Translations under genes and position numbers: made by a program
Source: Sporodiniella umbellata
Taxonomy: Eukaryota; Mucoromycota; Mucoromycetes; Mucorales; Rhizopodaceae
NCBI GenBank assembly: GCA_025677835.1
Contig: JAIXMR010000015.1
Coordinates: 62,001 to 126,000, forward strand
Length of the DNA stretch: 64,000 nucleotides
Reading direction: 5' to 3'
Notes under the pieces: generated by a model
The model's database searches: none
What the model was told of the DNA's origin: nothing
The model's input: only the letters and a program-made list of their open reading frames with translations
In this document: positions 23,070-35,400 of the stretch, piece by piece
Numbering within the stretch: position 1 is the first letter of the stretch
How the letters are laid out: each line of letters begins with the position of its first letter

Positions 23070-23500
23070 TCAGTTTTTGACAAACTTTTCAAGCTTTTCG
23101 ATATCAGCACAGTCCTCCTCCACCAATCTGTCCCCTGGGCCGGCCTAGGAAGTAAGAAAAAGTTAGAAGTGGTGTTTGATATGGTGTATAAAACACTTAC
23201 AGTAGTCCATTTGAATAAGGTAGGAATTGCACTGACGCCAAACTGAGTTCGATAAGGGTGGGTGGCATTTCCTTTCCAGTCGTTGCGCAAGCCGACAGGA
23301 GCTTCCAACAACAAAGCATCCTTGACCGGAATCAGAGCCTTTCGTACTAATGGATCAGCAATCACACAGTCTGGGCACCAAGATTCTGAGGTTTCTACAG
23401 CTTCTGTTCCAAAAAACAAAACAAATACAGGCTTCCCTGTTTCTACAGCAGACTTGACTTCAGCGTCAAAATTTTCAATGCTAATGCGAGAAGATTTCAT
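23070..23500 (-). CDS. TXNDC17/TRP14-like thioredoxin-domain protein
   Basis: Cytosolic thioredoxin-related protein of 124 aa, from exons 23201-23500 and 23070-23144. The diagnostic active site is WCPDC (in ESWCPDCVIADPLV), the TRP14/TXNDC17 motif rather than WCGPC. It also has the characteristic upstream FVLFFGTEA and the cis-Pro segment VSAIPTLFKW. The second exon, AGPGDRLVEEDCADIEKLEKF, matches the family's LVE-x-x-C region. Known homologues reduce disulfides, S-nitrosothiols and persulfides with thioredoxin reductase. ATG at 23500 is the first in frame that gives the usual family length; the open frame extends farther upstream without a match. Confidence 0.93.
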
Positions 23501-24169
23501 GTTTATTTTCGAAAGAAAAAGTGTTTTGCGCGTAACACATTTCTTTCCAGGTAAAACATGATTGCTGTCCAATAAGAGGTCACTTTTTTTTTTGAAATCA
23601 TATTTCAAAAACAGACCATGTTTGTTCGAGTACTTGTACACACTCACTAAAAAGCACAAGATATTGATTGGCACTAGAGCCAATGGCAGGCTTCAAACCT
23701 TTGGCATAGTGAAAGTAGCTGGAAACATATAGTTTTTTTTTAAAAAAGAAAAAAAGAAGCAAGAAAAATGGTGTCATCTTTACTAGCTATAGTGCATGAA
23801 AAGTCTAATTAGCCTTAGAGTAACCCCGTGTGGGTAAATAAGCTTGCATCATCTTTACTTCGATCCTTAGCAAAAGTTTAGCTATGTTTCTGCTGTCAAA
23901 AGTTTAACTGTCTGGAAGTATATACAGGCCAGCCAAAGTTGGTATGTGTTTTTACATTGCCTGAATATCCGTTGAAAACAAAAGCTTTGATTGAAAAACA
24001 AAAATAAAGAATGGTTTAAAAAAAATGAGTGCTTTGGGTACAAGAGTAACATCTCATCGCAACACATATTTTTTGAAAAGATAAAAATTAATGCATGAAT
24101 AGCAGCAACCATCAGCTGGCTCGAGAAAAAAAATTCAGTACAAAATCTTTTCACATACTTTATTTTGGC
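23501..24169. other. Intergenic region between divergent TXNDC17 and DUF4211 genes
   Basis: About 670 bp with a T9A6 tract near 23733-23747 and an AT-rich remainder. No coding sequence seen. Confidence 0.4.
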
Positions 24170-25834
24170 ATGCCCAAGAAACAACAACAAAGTCTTCTAT
24201 CATACTTTAGCAAAAGCACAACAAAGCAAAAACCGTTAGTTTTTTCTCAAACTAGTGAAATCTGCGGCTCATTTGTTTTTCTAGCTTAAAAATAGACGAT
24301 GCTCCTTTACAAAACAAACCAACTATACTACTAATCGATGACAACGAAAATAGTTTGAAAGAAAAAAGCACAGCTTGCTCTATTCGCTCTCCTATAAAGA
24401 AAAAAAGAAGAATTATACTTGAAGACGATTGTACTAGTGAGGAAGATCAAAGTGAGAATCTTGAGCAATCAGCTGAAGATAGCGCTACTGCTTCATCAAA
24501 AGGTTACATTTTATCTCTCTGAACCTGTAATTGAATTGTCATTAGATAGTAGCGAGGATGAGATGAGCTTTTTGAAAGATTCAGGTACAAGTTAGCTACA
24601 GTACTTTGCTTTTCTTTTGTTTATTTATACCGTTTGATCCACTAGATATATTGCAGAAAAGAACACGCGGAAGAAAAAAGTCTCGCTATTTGGAAAGTCT
24701 CCAACAGCTTAAAGGTAGAAAGTGATTTTATTGGATTACATACAGTTAATGCTACTATAAGCTTAGATCGTAAAACATCCTTTGATATACCAGACGAAGA
24801 TTTAGATGGACCTATCGATAAATTTTTTGGCCACTCACAGAATACAAAAAACGCATCTGATAGCGAATTGAACTCGGCAGAAGACTCAGATTTTGTTGTT
24901 GAGGATGATGTTATTGACGGTGTTAGGATATCCATTTCAAGCAAAGACAGAGGCAAAGAGGAGAGAATGGACATGCCAGGTAAGTTTAAGTGAGAATCTA
25001 CAAGGTATAAATGATCTAAAGACTATTTTAGCTGAGTTTAGCAAAAATAGAGTTCTTTCGTGGTCAAAGCAGTTTGGGATCTATATTGAGTATTTGGTGG
25101 CAATTTGTCTAGATATTGAAGTAGAATCAAGTGTGTATTATCAACTTTTTCCCGTGCTGAGTGGTTCACTGACCTCCCGATAGGTGACGAATATAAATTA
25201 GCCAAAAACGCCGTAGTTCGTAGAGTGGAAAGTTACAAAGATTCCATTTTGACCAGTGACGTTTGGTTAAGCAAATTCAAGGTAACTTTAGATTCTTTTC
25301 TTTGACATTGTTTGTAGTTTAATCCTAAAGGGATTTTAGCACTGCGTAGATCTTTACCCAAATTGGCAAATGGGCGAAAAAAAAAGCGACTACTCTGAAA
25401 ACCTGTGCCAAGCTTGCAAGGCAAACAAACCTGCAGTCATTACTATAAACTTATTTTCTGACGAAGACAACATTGGGGTGAAGTTCGATTTGGGGCGCGA
25501 ATGTTATCGAAAGGCACAGCTGTACCATGGGTTTACGCATTTTGAGACGAAAATATACCGAGAGGTAGAAGGTCACGTCAATAGGCTAATAAAAAAACAT
25601 TCTGGACTGAAAGAACAAGTGTGCGATGCTATTTGTGACGAGTTGAATGGAAGTGGGGTTATCAAAAGAGTAAGTACGCATACAGCCGTGTACCTATACA
25701 ATCCAGCATAGATTTTTAACATTCATTGTAAGCTATTTCGAGAAACCAAGCAAGACTTTGTAAAAACAATAAGAATATACAACTTAAAAGGAGAAAGATA
25801 CATTCTGGAAGATACTTCTTCATCTGATGACTGA
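24170..25834 (+). CDS. PIP-box and DUF4211 (CCDC82-like) nuclear protein
   Basis: The start ATG at 24170 gives MPKKQQQSLLSYFSKS. Residues 6-13 (QQSLLSYF) are an exact PCNA-interacting PIP box, Q-x-x-[LIM]-x-x-[FY]-[FY], at the extreme N-terminus as in Msh6, Msh3 or Ung. A basic KKKRR stretch and acidic Ser-rich segments follow, assembled from several small exons joined by 30-60-bp introns (for example the frame-consistent joins at ...SSK|D, ...KDS|D and ...QQLK|V). The C-terminal part matches DUF4211: LCQACKANKPAV (first Cys pair), VKFDLGRECYRKAQLYHGFTHFE (second Cys and the Y-H-x-x-x-H/T-[FW] helix), and a last exon KLFRETKQDF...SSSDD*. Length is about 400 aa. The exon around 25100-25180 is ambiguous: a 41-bp intron or a small indel is needed to reach EWFTDLPIGDEYK. 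Function of DUF4211 is unknown. Confidence 0.7.
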
Positions 25835-25889
25835 GAAGTCAACAACTTTTAATTACATAAACAAGTTAAAAAACGGCCATTTTTTTTTT

Positions 25890-28328
25890 CTAACTAACAA
25901 TTGTTGGGGTCCATATAAGGGTATTATTGTCTGCATCAATAGCGACAATAAACCGCGTATCATTAGACATAGAGACGTCTCTAATAGGGCTACTTGATGC
26001 CTCATGGGAAAGGATCTAGAATGTTTTAGCAAAGGAATATATATATATATATTTAGATAAAACTCACTTTAGCAGGCGAGATTATCTCTTTACTATTGTC
26101 GGACAAAGTCCTGCTGGCTTCATTGTCGATATTAAAAATATGAATCTTTCCTTCATAGTCTCCAGCAATCATTACTTTTTGTCCTTGTTTTTCTATTACT
26201 TTAAATCTTAAACCATTGATACCATTGGATTCAGGCCAGTCAAACGATTTGTAAATTTCGATATCGTCAATAGTACTCTTTTGAGAATTCCATATTACAA
26301 TTTCCATGTCATTCGATCCTCTAGATACTTGAATATGAAATTTAGAAAACATTTATATTGTATATAACGAAACATTATCCTGTCTTACTAACGTGGTTGA
26401 ATATTGGAGAACTTTCATCTTCGTCTTGACCAAGTACATATATGTCATCGATGAAACCCTCATGCCACTCATTACCTGCTGGATATACAGCTAAGTGATT
26501 TATAATTACAGGTTCGATTTCTTGGTTTTTAGTTGTTGTGGCTCTGAATTTATCAATTAGTTCTTTTGTCAGTTGGAAATGTACTAGATTTCCATCAGAG
26601 CAGCCAACAATTACAGTATGCAAATCTCGAGATACATTGATTGCAGAGGGTTTTTCGACAGAGGGCGGCATTATGAATTTGGCAAGACAACTATTAATTG
26701 ATTTTATCGTTTGAGACTACGCTTTGACTAAATATATATATATATATATATGCAATTTCCTTACATCGAGTTGTCTTTTGTACTTATAGGTATGCCAATG
26801 TCCCAAAGCCTTACTGTGTGGTCAACCGATATACCTTCTCTTGACATAAGTATATCTAATCTTGTTTGTTACAATAAAAAACAAGTCATCTTACTGAAAA
26901 GCCATCTCGGCTCAATCTCACTAAACACCATTCTCACAACCATGCCTTGATGACCAAAGAGATAGCGGTAACACTCGTTTTGTAAAGGGTTCAGTAGCTT
27001 AATAGATCCCAACTTTCCAGCAGCAGCAAGAATATTACACGACTCTCCTTCTTCATCAGAAGACATATCAGACTCAGCGTCCACTGGCACAGTTGTCCAG
27101 GCAATGCATTGGAAGCTTTCTTGACGTTCAGAGTGTATATATTTCTTGATAAATATTTCTTGCTGGACATCCAACATCAAAATGATGTTTGATCCTGCAA
27201 GTGCTACTATATCGGATTGTATTTGCCCCGAACGATGGGGTTCAAAATCACAGCATACTACAGCTTTTTCTTTAGTGTCGGCCACTTGTTGAACCAAGCT
27301 ATCAGCAACAACTGATAGTGTGTAATCTTGGACTATACAATTGGTAAGTCTACTTGCACGCTATAACTAATAGTCAGACCTATAACTGGCAAAAAGTTTG
27401 TTTTCCTCTGAGTGGATTTCTTTTGTTTCGACCTTGGGCTCGTTGCCTTTTTCGATATACGCTTTTCTGGTATTACCTTCCTTTTTCGTTTCTGTTTTGG
27501 AAGCTTTCGTATTTTGCTTGCTTCTTTAGTGTTGGGTTTGTCGCTCTCTGTGTCCGCATCATCGTCGCTACTTGACTCTCTATAATCCAAACTTCTACTT
27601 GCACGAGTAATCCTACTTTTGGATTCACCAAATCTTGGATTCAAAGCGATAACATCCCTTCTTCTTATAATATTGTTTAAAGAGACTTGGGCGAAAGCTT
27701 TGTCTATAAAAGGCTTCTTCTTTTTTGTAGGTCTTTCCGAGTATGTATTTTCTAATTCATCGTCACTTTCTGATTCTGATTCGAATTCTGCTATTCCACT
27801 AGAGCTGCCGCTATTTTCGTAACTACAGCTATCGCCATTACTATCGACAGACGAGTCTGATTTTAAACTGCTTTCGCTAGATTCATTAGAGCTGCTGCTA
27901 GAATCTTGGTTTTTATCGATATTTTTTTTTGATTTGAGCTCAAGAGACAGTTCTTTTCGTTTATTGATATTGTTGTTCAAGTCTTTTTTTCGTTTGGAAG
28001 AAGTGGGCAATAATGCAGTGTCGGTAGTTGGGGTTTTATTTGAATCAGCTCGTTGTTGCTGACTTGAAGCGTCTTTACGAGGTCTTCCTCGTTTTCTAGC
28101 CACTGTTTGCTGTACTACATGTTCCTCTTTTTTTTTTCTTGGTCTTCCTATTTGTCTATGATTCAAAAAAGGCTGTATATATCTATGAACAGGTTCGCGT
28201 TTATCGTCATCGCCTTCGTTTATTACGCTATGTGAGTTGTATTGATTGACGTTAACACTAGGGCGAACATTAGAAGCAAAAGCTGCAGCGATGCTGCTGG
28301 GCAGCCTTCTTTGAAAAAAGTTCTGCAT
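25890..28328 (-). CDS. AT-hook and WD40-repeat nuclear protein (LRWD1/EED-like propeller)
   Basis: Probable chromatin factor of roughly 650 aa. From ATG 28328 (MQNFFQRRLPSS), the N-terminal ~280 residues are disordered, basic and Ser/Asp/Glu-rich, with two AT-hooks: GRPRKKK and KRGRPRKD. Intron 27361-27476 links KRKRK to RASRLTNCIVQDYTLSVV, where the WD40 part begins: GKLGSIKLLNPLQNECYRYL, FGHQGMVVRMVFS, then after an intron SVDHTVRLWDIGIP, SDGNLVHFQL, EIVIWNSQ, GDYEGKIHIF and a last exon ending LIWTPTIVS*. The intron with a (TA)n run (26735-26750) splits the propeller, with AT+T giving Ile. The 'GxxGxIxxxNP...C...GH' repeat followed by 'SxDHTVRLWDI' recalls EED and LRWD1/ORCA propellers. Which of them it is cannot be settled here, and no leucine-rich repeat is seen. 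Confidence 0.7.
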
Positions 28329-28354
28329 TCCAAGCGCGAATTGTTTGAAGAACA

Positions 28355-28390
<36 letters not shown>

Positions 28391-28861
28391 AAAAAGAAAA
28401 AATAGAGTGTTTTTCAGCCGTTACTGAACTACACCAAAACGTCCGGTTTTTATTAGTCTACAGTCACACCTAGCTGAAGATATATATAAAAAAGGTACTG
28501 TTTCTTGCAAGATGCTAGAATCAGTTTGATATTTTTAGTGAATTTTCTTTAGAAGTATATACATTATGTAGATAAAAAGCTTACTTAATAGTCTTTTTCG
28601 GTCTTTTTGACCCTATATTGATGTACCCAATTTTCTCCGAAGGTCTGTCACCAAACTCTAAGCGATAAAACTAAAGATCAGGTTTAAGGTAGCATAAATT
28701 AAAATGTAGAGTTAAGCTTTCTTCACATGAAAAGACGTTAGTTTTTTGAATGGTTCTAAATATTACTTGTTGACAAACATTACATTAACAATGGGCCAAA
28801 AAGTGTTAGGAATAATTTATTTGTATCTCACTATGGAGGACTTTTATTATTGTTTTCTTTT
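28329..28861. other. Intergenic region with long A tract
   Basis: It starts with an uninterrupted A run of about 30 nt (28357-28388) directly upstream of the AT-hook/WD40 start codon. The rest is AT-rich 3' flank of the PTPA gene. No coding sequence seen. Confidence 0.5.
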
Positions 28862-30231
28862 TTAATCAAAGGGCAAAGGGCGGCGACCTGAAGAAGCAGT
28901 TGCAGCAATGGCACTTGGTACAGGTATGCCGCAACACTCAGGGTATTCCTGGTTCTCTTTGCTTATTGTCTCTGGATTTGGATGGTGATGGCCGCATTGA
29001 CTATCTAACTCTGTTTGGGCTTCGCCTCCCTCAAAATGAATCAGGCTTCCAAACATAAAATGTTGCATGATGGGTAGCTTGCCCATTACTTCAGCTTTGT
29101 ACATCTTGACCATGCCCTGGTTGACTTTTACCCAGGTTTTGCAAGCAGATATGTCGTCCAGCATAGGCGAGTGCCAACGTAAAGAAGCTGTTGTTTTTAC
29201 GTTATTTATAAAATGAATACAAGCGAGATACATGTATGCTTTTTGAAATTGCTCAACAATATCGCGATCATGTATAGATTTAGGCTTGATATACTTGTGA
29301 TCTATAGAATAGAAACAAAGGTTAAACCAAGGTGTTTAGGAAAGCATAAATCAAACATACCTAAAAGCTGCGAGGAGCCAAACATAAAAGGAAGGAAGTG
29401 GTAATCGTCAAGGCCCCAAACACCATGAGATCCTGCTGGTTCTAACCAATACTCGAATTGCAAACTTCTCATCAACTTGATATATCTATCCAAATCAAAG
29501 AGCTATTAATAAAGGTAAAACGCTGTATTCTCGTACTTTGTAAATATGCGCAATACTACAGCCTCATCGTCCTTTTCAGTCAAGACGTTGAGCTTTTGAA
29601 GACAGAGCCTAAGCATCCAAGAGTGTTAAAAGCATGTTGATAATGTTTGCAAAAAGACTTACAACCAGCACATGAAATTGGCTTCGTGTCCTGTTCCATA
29701 ATCTATTCTAGTTCTATTACCAAAACTTTCGCAAAAATATGTTGAACATTCAGGAATGGCTAAAGATGGAACCCAACCCTCAAAAAGAGAATCAACTGAC
29801 TATGTTGCGAAAGTATGGATGATATAAAGGACTCAATAAAACATAACATCTGTAGTTCTTTTATGAAAAAAAATCTTACATTTGACACCTTATCGTAAAA
29901 TGTGCAAAAGGCAGGATTTCCAAACCGAGATTTCGAATTCTCCACAGGAGGGATTTCTGCAATCCATCCGATGAGTTCATCTAGTACCTGTAGTATTTTC
30001 TCGGTGTTCTATATTGTCTCAGAATACTTTTTTTTTTTTTTTTTTATATATGTATATATAAAGGGCTTTTTATACTTCTGAAATGTAGATATCACTGTCA
30101 TTCTGTAGATTTGTGACAGCACTGTTTAACCTTTCAATATAAAGTAGATATTCTTCGTATGCGTTTGATTTCAAAAACTCTTCAAGATGATCTCGAGTTA
30201 CAATCCGCTTGACAGGTACAGAGTAAGACAT
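28862..30231 (-). CDS. Serine/threonine phosphatase 2A activator (PTPA/Rrd peptidyl-prolyl isomerase)
   Basis: PTPA reactivates PP2A-type phosphatases and has prolyl isomerase activity. The start ATG at 30231 gives [20 protein letters not shown], the family's N-terminus. About eight short exons follow in order: [55 protein letters not shown] (diagnostic RIDYGTGHE); a middle exon with [20 protein letters not shown] followed by [20 protein letters not shown] (diagnostic [15 protein letters not shown]); then [13 protein letters not shown]; and [10 protein letters not shown] with [29 protein letters not shown] and [10 protein letters not shown] ~45-residue Glu/Pro/His tail follows the domain. All core motifs are intact. 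Upstream open frames at 31313-31519 belong to other reading frames and are not joined. Confidence 0.95.
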
Positions 30232-32461
30232 AAGGGAAAGAGAGTAGTAGCTCATGAATTAGCGGTTGGATTGAGTTCAGTCAAATTTAATCGCAGTCAG
30301 CCATCAAACGCGTTCCTTTTTTTTTTTTTTTTTTTTTTTTTTTCCACACTTTTTTACAAGAAAAAAAATAGCAAGAAGCTTGTTTTCCTTATGAACAAGC
30401 GGTCTTGAAAGCTTGCTAGAATACATTTTCTCAAAAAAAAAAAAAAAAACAATTCTGTTTTCCCATATTTTTACTAGCATGTAACTGTATCAGATAGTCA
30501 CTGTTTTATTTTTGAGCAAACTTTGCCAATGAAGACTTGCATAAAATAAGAAAAACAGGCATTTCAAGCAAGTTAATTCTCCGTATTTTTAATGGTCGTA
30601 TTAAATCACTACAGCAAACAAAATATATATTTGGTGCTTAATGATTATCGATGGCTGCCATTGATCAACCATCTTAACATTTCTATGATTCTTTTTGGAT
30701 TGTCTCCCCGCTACTGTTTAAGGAATGAGTCTAAATTTGTGTGAGAGCTAGTTCAGAGAGAAAGAATTAAAAACTTTGACTTGAATTGAGATACTATCCT
30801 ATACCAGACCCTGAAGGTCTTTCTTTTACTGTTCGTTTTCTAATGTTATATAGTAGGTATCTGAGACCGTATTATTTCATAGCAAATTTAATGAATTTAC
30901 ACCCTATATTTACAGTAGCATCTCTGGAGAGAAATCTACTGACGATAACAAGCTGTATACGACGCAACAATGATTATTATTTTAACGTACAAGTTGACCA
31001 AACATGACTTTTTTTTGGAATGTCAAACACAGCAACTTCCCATTGTACAATATAAACTGTGTTCACGTACACAAGAAATGGTACGTTTATAATGTTCATA
31101 TGGAGTGCCTGCGATCGTGGCCCAGGCCATTGATGACAACGTGCTCTAAACGTTTGTGGTTTCGAATCCAAAAGGGCAATGCGATTGAATGGGTGTAATA
31201 ATAACAGTGGTAATAACAAAACAGCTTTAGTCATCACTTACCATCAATCATACTAGGTTTTAGTACAAACTCAAACCGGCGACTTCTGTCTTTGATTTGT
31301 GTAACGTGAATCTTACCGCAGCAGCCATGTTTTTAGAGTGACACTGTAATATACGTAACTATCTATATTTTTTTTGAGAAAACACAATAGAAATTTTTTT
31401 GTAGTGTGTATTCCAATTTCTGTAAAAGAAAAAATAGCAAAAAAAAAAAAAGACGTCTGGAGGCTTAGCGTTTTTATATTGATTATTTTTTCCAAGTCGT
31501 AATGCTCAAAGAAATGCATTGGCTTACTAAAGTCAAAAAAAAAATTTTGACTTTATTCTTGTTTTACAGTCAATGTTGGCATGTGGGGGGGAAATTTACT
31601 ATATATAGAAATTTTCTTTCCGAATGAAAAGGTGGTTTCACGAGACAAGAAAAAGGAGGGGAAAAGATTCTCCTGTCGTTTGATAGCCAGACCCTCTTTT
31701 GTTTTTAAGGGTACAGTCAAGCACAAGTCTTTTGGATTTTTTTAAAAAAAAAAAATAAAGTAAAAACAAGTGAAAAAAAAAAAAAAAAAAAAAAAAAAGC
31801 CAACCAAAGTTTGGTCTGGAAAAATAACTGCATATCGTTTTCATCTAAGATCGTTCTTGCTTTTTAAGAACAAACAAAAACTTTGTATTGCAACACAAAT
31901 CCAATGAACCTTAGTTATTCTGTTTCTGACTGTTCGGACTTCTCGGCCATAGCCAGAGTGTCTCAATAACAGTCTATGTTTTCAAAACATTTTGGCAGAA
32001 AAAATTAAAGTGAAATTTTCTATCGGAGATGTTGCATCTGATTTAGAATGGCTGTAAAAAAAAAAAAAAAATAAAAAAAATAAAAAAAAAAAAAAAAAAA
32101 AAAATATATAATAGATGAGAAATAACGATCTATAAGAAAATTCTGTCTGAGAAGCCACTAAAAAAGCAATGAATAAAAAAGAAGAGTGCACTAGTATTAT
32201 TGCTAAAAGCTTACTGCTTTTCTCATCTTTTGATTTCTTTTTGTGTAGCTGCTGTCGGAGTCATGCTACGAAAATACCGCCCAATTCAGCTGTTGTTAGG
32301 TCTGGTACTGAAAAGCAATTGTTGAGTTTAAACTACTGACACCTCAAGTCATACTTCTTTTCGGATCATTGAAACTTGTCTATATTTTTTCATCTCTTTT
32401 TCTTTTTCTTTCTTTCTTGCCAATTTTCTCTTTCCCTTGTACAACTGAACCTTAGCCACCC
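30232..32461. other. 2.2-kb intergenic region between divergent PTPA and ABC transporter genes
   Basis: Contains T- and A-rich tracts (30319-30343, 31777-31798, 32057-32104), a possible decayed ORF pair at 30786-31198, and a CT-rich stretch (32388-32450) directly upstream of the ABC transporter start, typical of a fungal promoter pyrimidine tract. Confidence 0.5.
30786..31198 (+). pseudogene. Unrecognised frameshifted ORF pair
   Basis: Frame A (30786-31007, TTG start) ends VQVDQT*. Frame B (ATG 31004 to 31198) overlaps it by 4 nt and continues FFWNVKHSNFPLYNINCVHV, then HKKWYVYNVHMECLRSWPRP. The composition is protein-like across both frames, as if one ORF had suffered a frameshift. I do not recognise the family. 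It may be a decayed repetitive ORF or chance. Confidence 0.2.
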
Positions 32462-35400
32462 ATGAAGAAAGACGGGGATGAAATACGCTCCTATAATAAG
32501 CATCAGTCCTCAGATGCAAGCACAACGACCATAACAGAGAAAGAATACGGTTGTCGTGATACTTTTGGTGAAGACGTCAACCGGATCAATGTTGCAGGTA
32601 AGGTTGCAGAGAGATTTCCAACGAAAAAAAAAAAAAAAAAAAAAAACCAATTCTAAACACACTCCATCTTTTTACAACAATAATTCAGAGGCCAAAATCG
32701 AATTTGAAGAACTTCGTCGCGAACTCAGTCGCAAAAGCCACCGAACCGAGTCTAAGGCGGAGGAAGGTCAGGCAGAAGACTTTGATTTAACAGAGTTTCT
32801 GCATGGCATGCATCTGGAGCAAGAACAGCATGGACACAAGCGTAAAAACTTGGGTGTCTCTTGGAAAGATCTCCAAGTGGAGGTAGAGTATGAGAGCCAA
32901 CATGAAGAAACCAAACTAAATCCACTGATAGGGTTTAGGCGCCGATGCTTATACCATCCCAACCGTCTTGAGTTATATTTCGGAATTTGTCGCCTTTTGG
33001 AAATTGTTTCAACCTGCAAAGAACTGTAGTAAGAAGACCATCCTGCAAGGTTTGACAGGCTGTTGTCGTGACGGCGAAATGCTTCTCGTTCTCGGTCGTC
33101 CCGGTGCAGGCTGTACTTCGTTTTTGAAAGTCATTGCCAACATGAGGGATTCTTACACTCACGTTGGTGGTACCGTCAATTACGGCGGAATTGACCCCGA
33201 CACGTTTTCAAAGAAATACAGAGGTCAAGTGTGTTATAACGAAGAGGAAGATCAACATTACCCAACCCTGACCACGAAACAAACCCTCGAATTTGCCCTT
33301 AGAACAAAGACACCTGGAAGAAGAATCCCAGGCGAATCGAAAGCTGACTTTGTGGATCGCATTCTCTATCTGTTGGGCAGCATGCTGGGTTTGACCAAAC
33401 AGATGAACACCATGGTTGGTAATGCCTTTGTTAGAGGTCTTTCGGGTGGTGAACGTAAACGTCTGTCAATCGCAGAACAAATGACGACCCGAAGTACCAT
33501 CAATTGTTGGGACTGTTCCACGCGTGGTTTGGACGCTGCTTCAGCCTTGGATTATGTCAAATCACTACGTATCATGACTGACATTTTCAAAACAACTACC
33601 ATCGCCACTCTTTATCAAGCCTCTAACAGTATCTTTCATGTATTTGACAAATTGCTCTTGTTAGATGAAGGGCACGTCATGTACTTTGGCCCTGTTGACA
33701 GTGCCAAGCAGTATTTTGAAGACCTGGGCTTTTACTGCTCGCCTCGAAAATCAACACCTGACTTTTTAACAGGCCTTTGTAATCCACTCGAACGCGAATT
33801 TAAACCTGGGTTTGAGAACACTGCACCCTCACACGCATCCCAATTCCAAGAGCGCTTTTTTGCATCTGAACTCTACCAACACATGTTGCGCGATTATGAG
33901 CTTTATGAAGAAGAAGTCAGAGAGATCAACAAGGGCAAAGATTTTGAAGAAGCTGTGAAAGAAGAACACCAGAAACGCGCTTCTAAAAAGACTCCCTATA
34001 TCGCCTCTTTCTATCAGCAAGTGAAAGCACTGACCATTCGCCAACATCGTCTACTTATCAAAGATCAAGAAGCTTTGATCTCTCGTTACGGCACCATTCT
34101 CATTCAAAGTTTAATTACCGCTTCCTGCTTTTACCTTTTACCCCTGACTGGCTCTGGCGCCTTTTCCCGTGGTGGTGCCATCTTTTTCTTAGTCATCTAC
34201 AACACCTTTATGTCACAGTCCGAACTGGTTCGTTTCTTGATGGGTCGCCCAATTCTGGAAAAACATAAACAATATGCCCTTTATCGACCTTCTGCATTCT
34301 ATATCTCTCAAGTCATTATGGATATCCCCTACAACTTTGCTCAAGGTAAAATAATGATTAGATCAAAAGTACTAGTAAATAACTCTGTATGCTTAGTTTT
34401 CATTTACGAAATCATCTGTTATTTCATGATGGGACTCAATCTAACGGCGGGTAAATTCTTTACTTCTTTTGTCACCTTGTTTTTCCTGAGTATGTGTATG
34501 AATGGATTCTTCCGCTTTTTTGGCTCGATCACTTCCAGCTTTTTCCTAGCTACTCAGGTGACGGGTGTCCTGTTGATTGCGTTTACCAGTTATACGGGCT
34601 ATACAATTCCCTTCAAGAAGATGCATCCCTGGCTGTCCTGGATTTACTATATCAACCCAATCACTTATACCTACAAAGCCTTGATCTCTAATGAAATGGG
34701 TGGACAATTGTACTCTTGTGATGGTCTGGGTAACGCGGTCCCTTCTGGTCCAGGCTATGACGATTGGAATTACAAAGTGTGCACCATGCAAGGCGGTCAG
34801 CCCGGTGAGGCATTTGTAAGCGGTGATAGCTATCTACGTACAGCGCTTGATTACGACTCTTCCCAGATCTGGGCTCCTGATTTTTTGGTAGTCTTTGGTT
34901 TCTTTGTTCTCTTTACAGCCCTGACTGCCCTCTCCATGGAATGGTTAAAACTCAAGAAATCAGCCTCGTTGACTAAACTCTATCTACCTGGAAAGGCTCC
35001 TAAACAGCGTACGCTGGAAGAAGAAAACGAGCGTCGCAGAAAACAAAACGAAGTGACTGAAAATATGGATGGTGCGTCGTCCGGTACGACCTTCTCCTGG
35101 CACAATATCGATTATACTGTGCCTGTCAAAGGAGGTCAGCTACAGTTGTTGAATCATGTGAGCGGAATTGTCAAACCAGGTCACTTGACGGCCTTGATGG
35201 GTTCTAGTGGCGCTGGTAAGACAACCCTATTAGATGTTTTGGCACGCCGTAAGACAATCGGTGTTATCGAAGGCAACGTGTTCTTGAACGGAGAAGCTTT
35301 GATGAATGATTTTGAACGTCTTACGGGCTATTGTGAACAGATGGATATCCATCAACCTATGGTCACCGTACGTGAATCACTCTATTTCTCTGCCCAGCTA

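Noticed and set aside
31150..31175. B-box-like GGTTTCGAATCC suggesting a tRNA
   Set aside because: The T stem does not pair on either strand and no A box or acceptor stem is found.
31313..31519. Minus-strand open frame ending near an apparent PTPA start
   Set aside because: PTPA starts at 30231 with its conserved N-terminus. Joining this piece needs incompatible splice phases.
31982..32191. Minus-strand 69-codon frame rich in Phe
   Set aside because: Translation of long A/T tracts.
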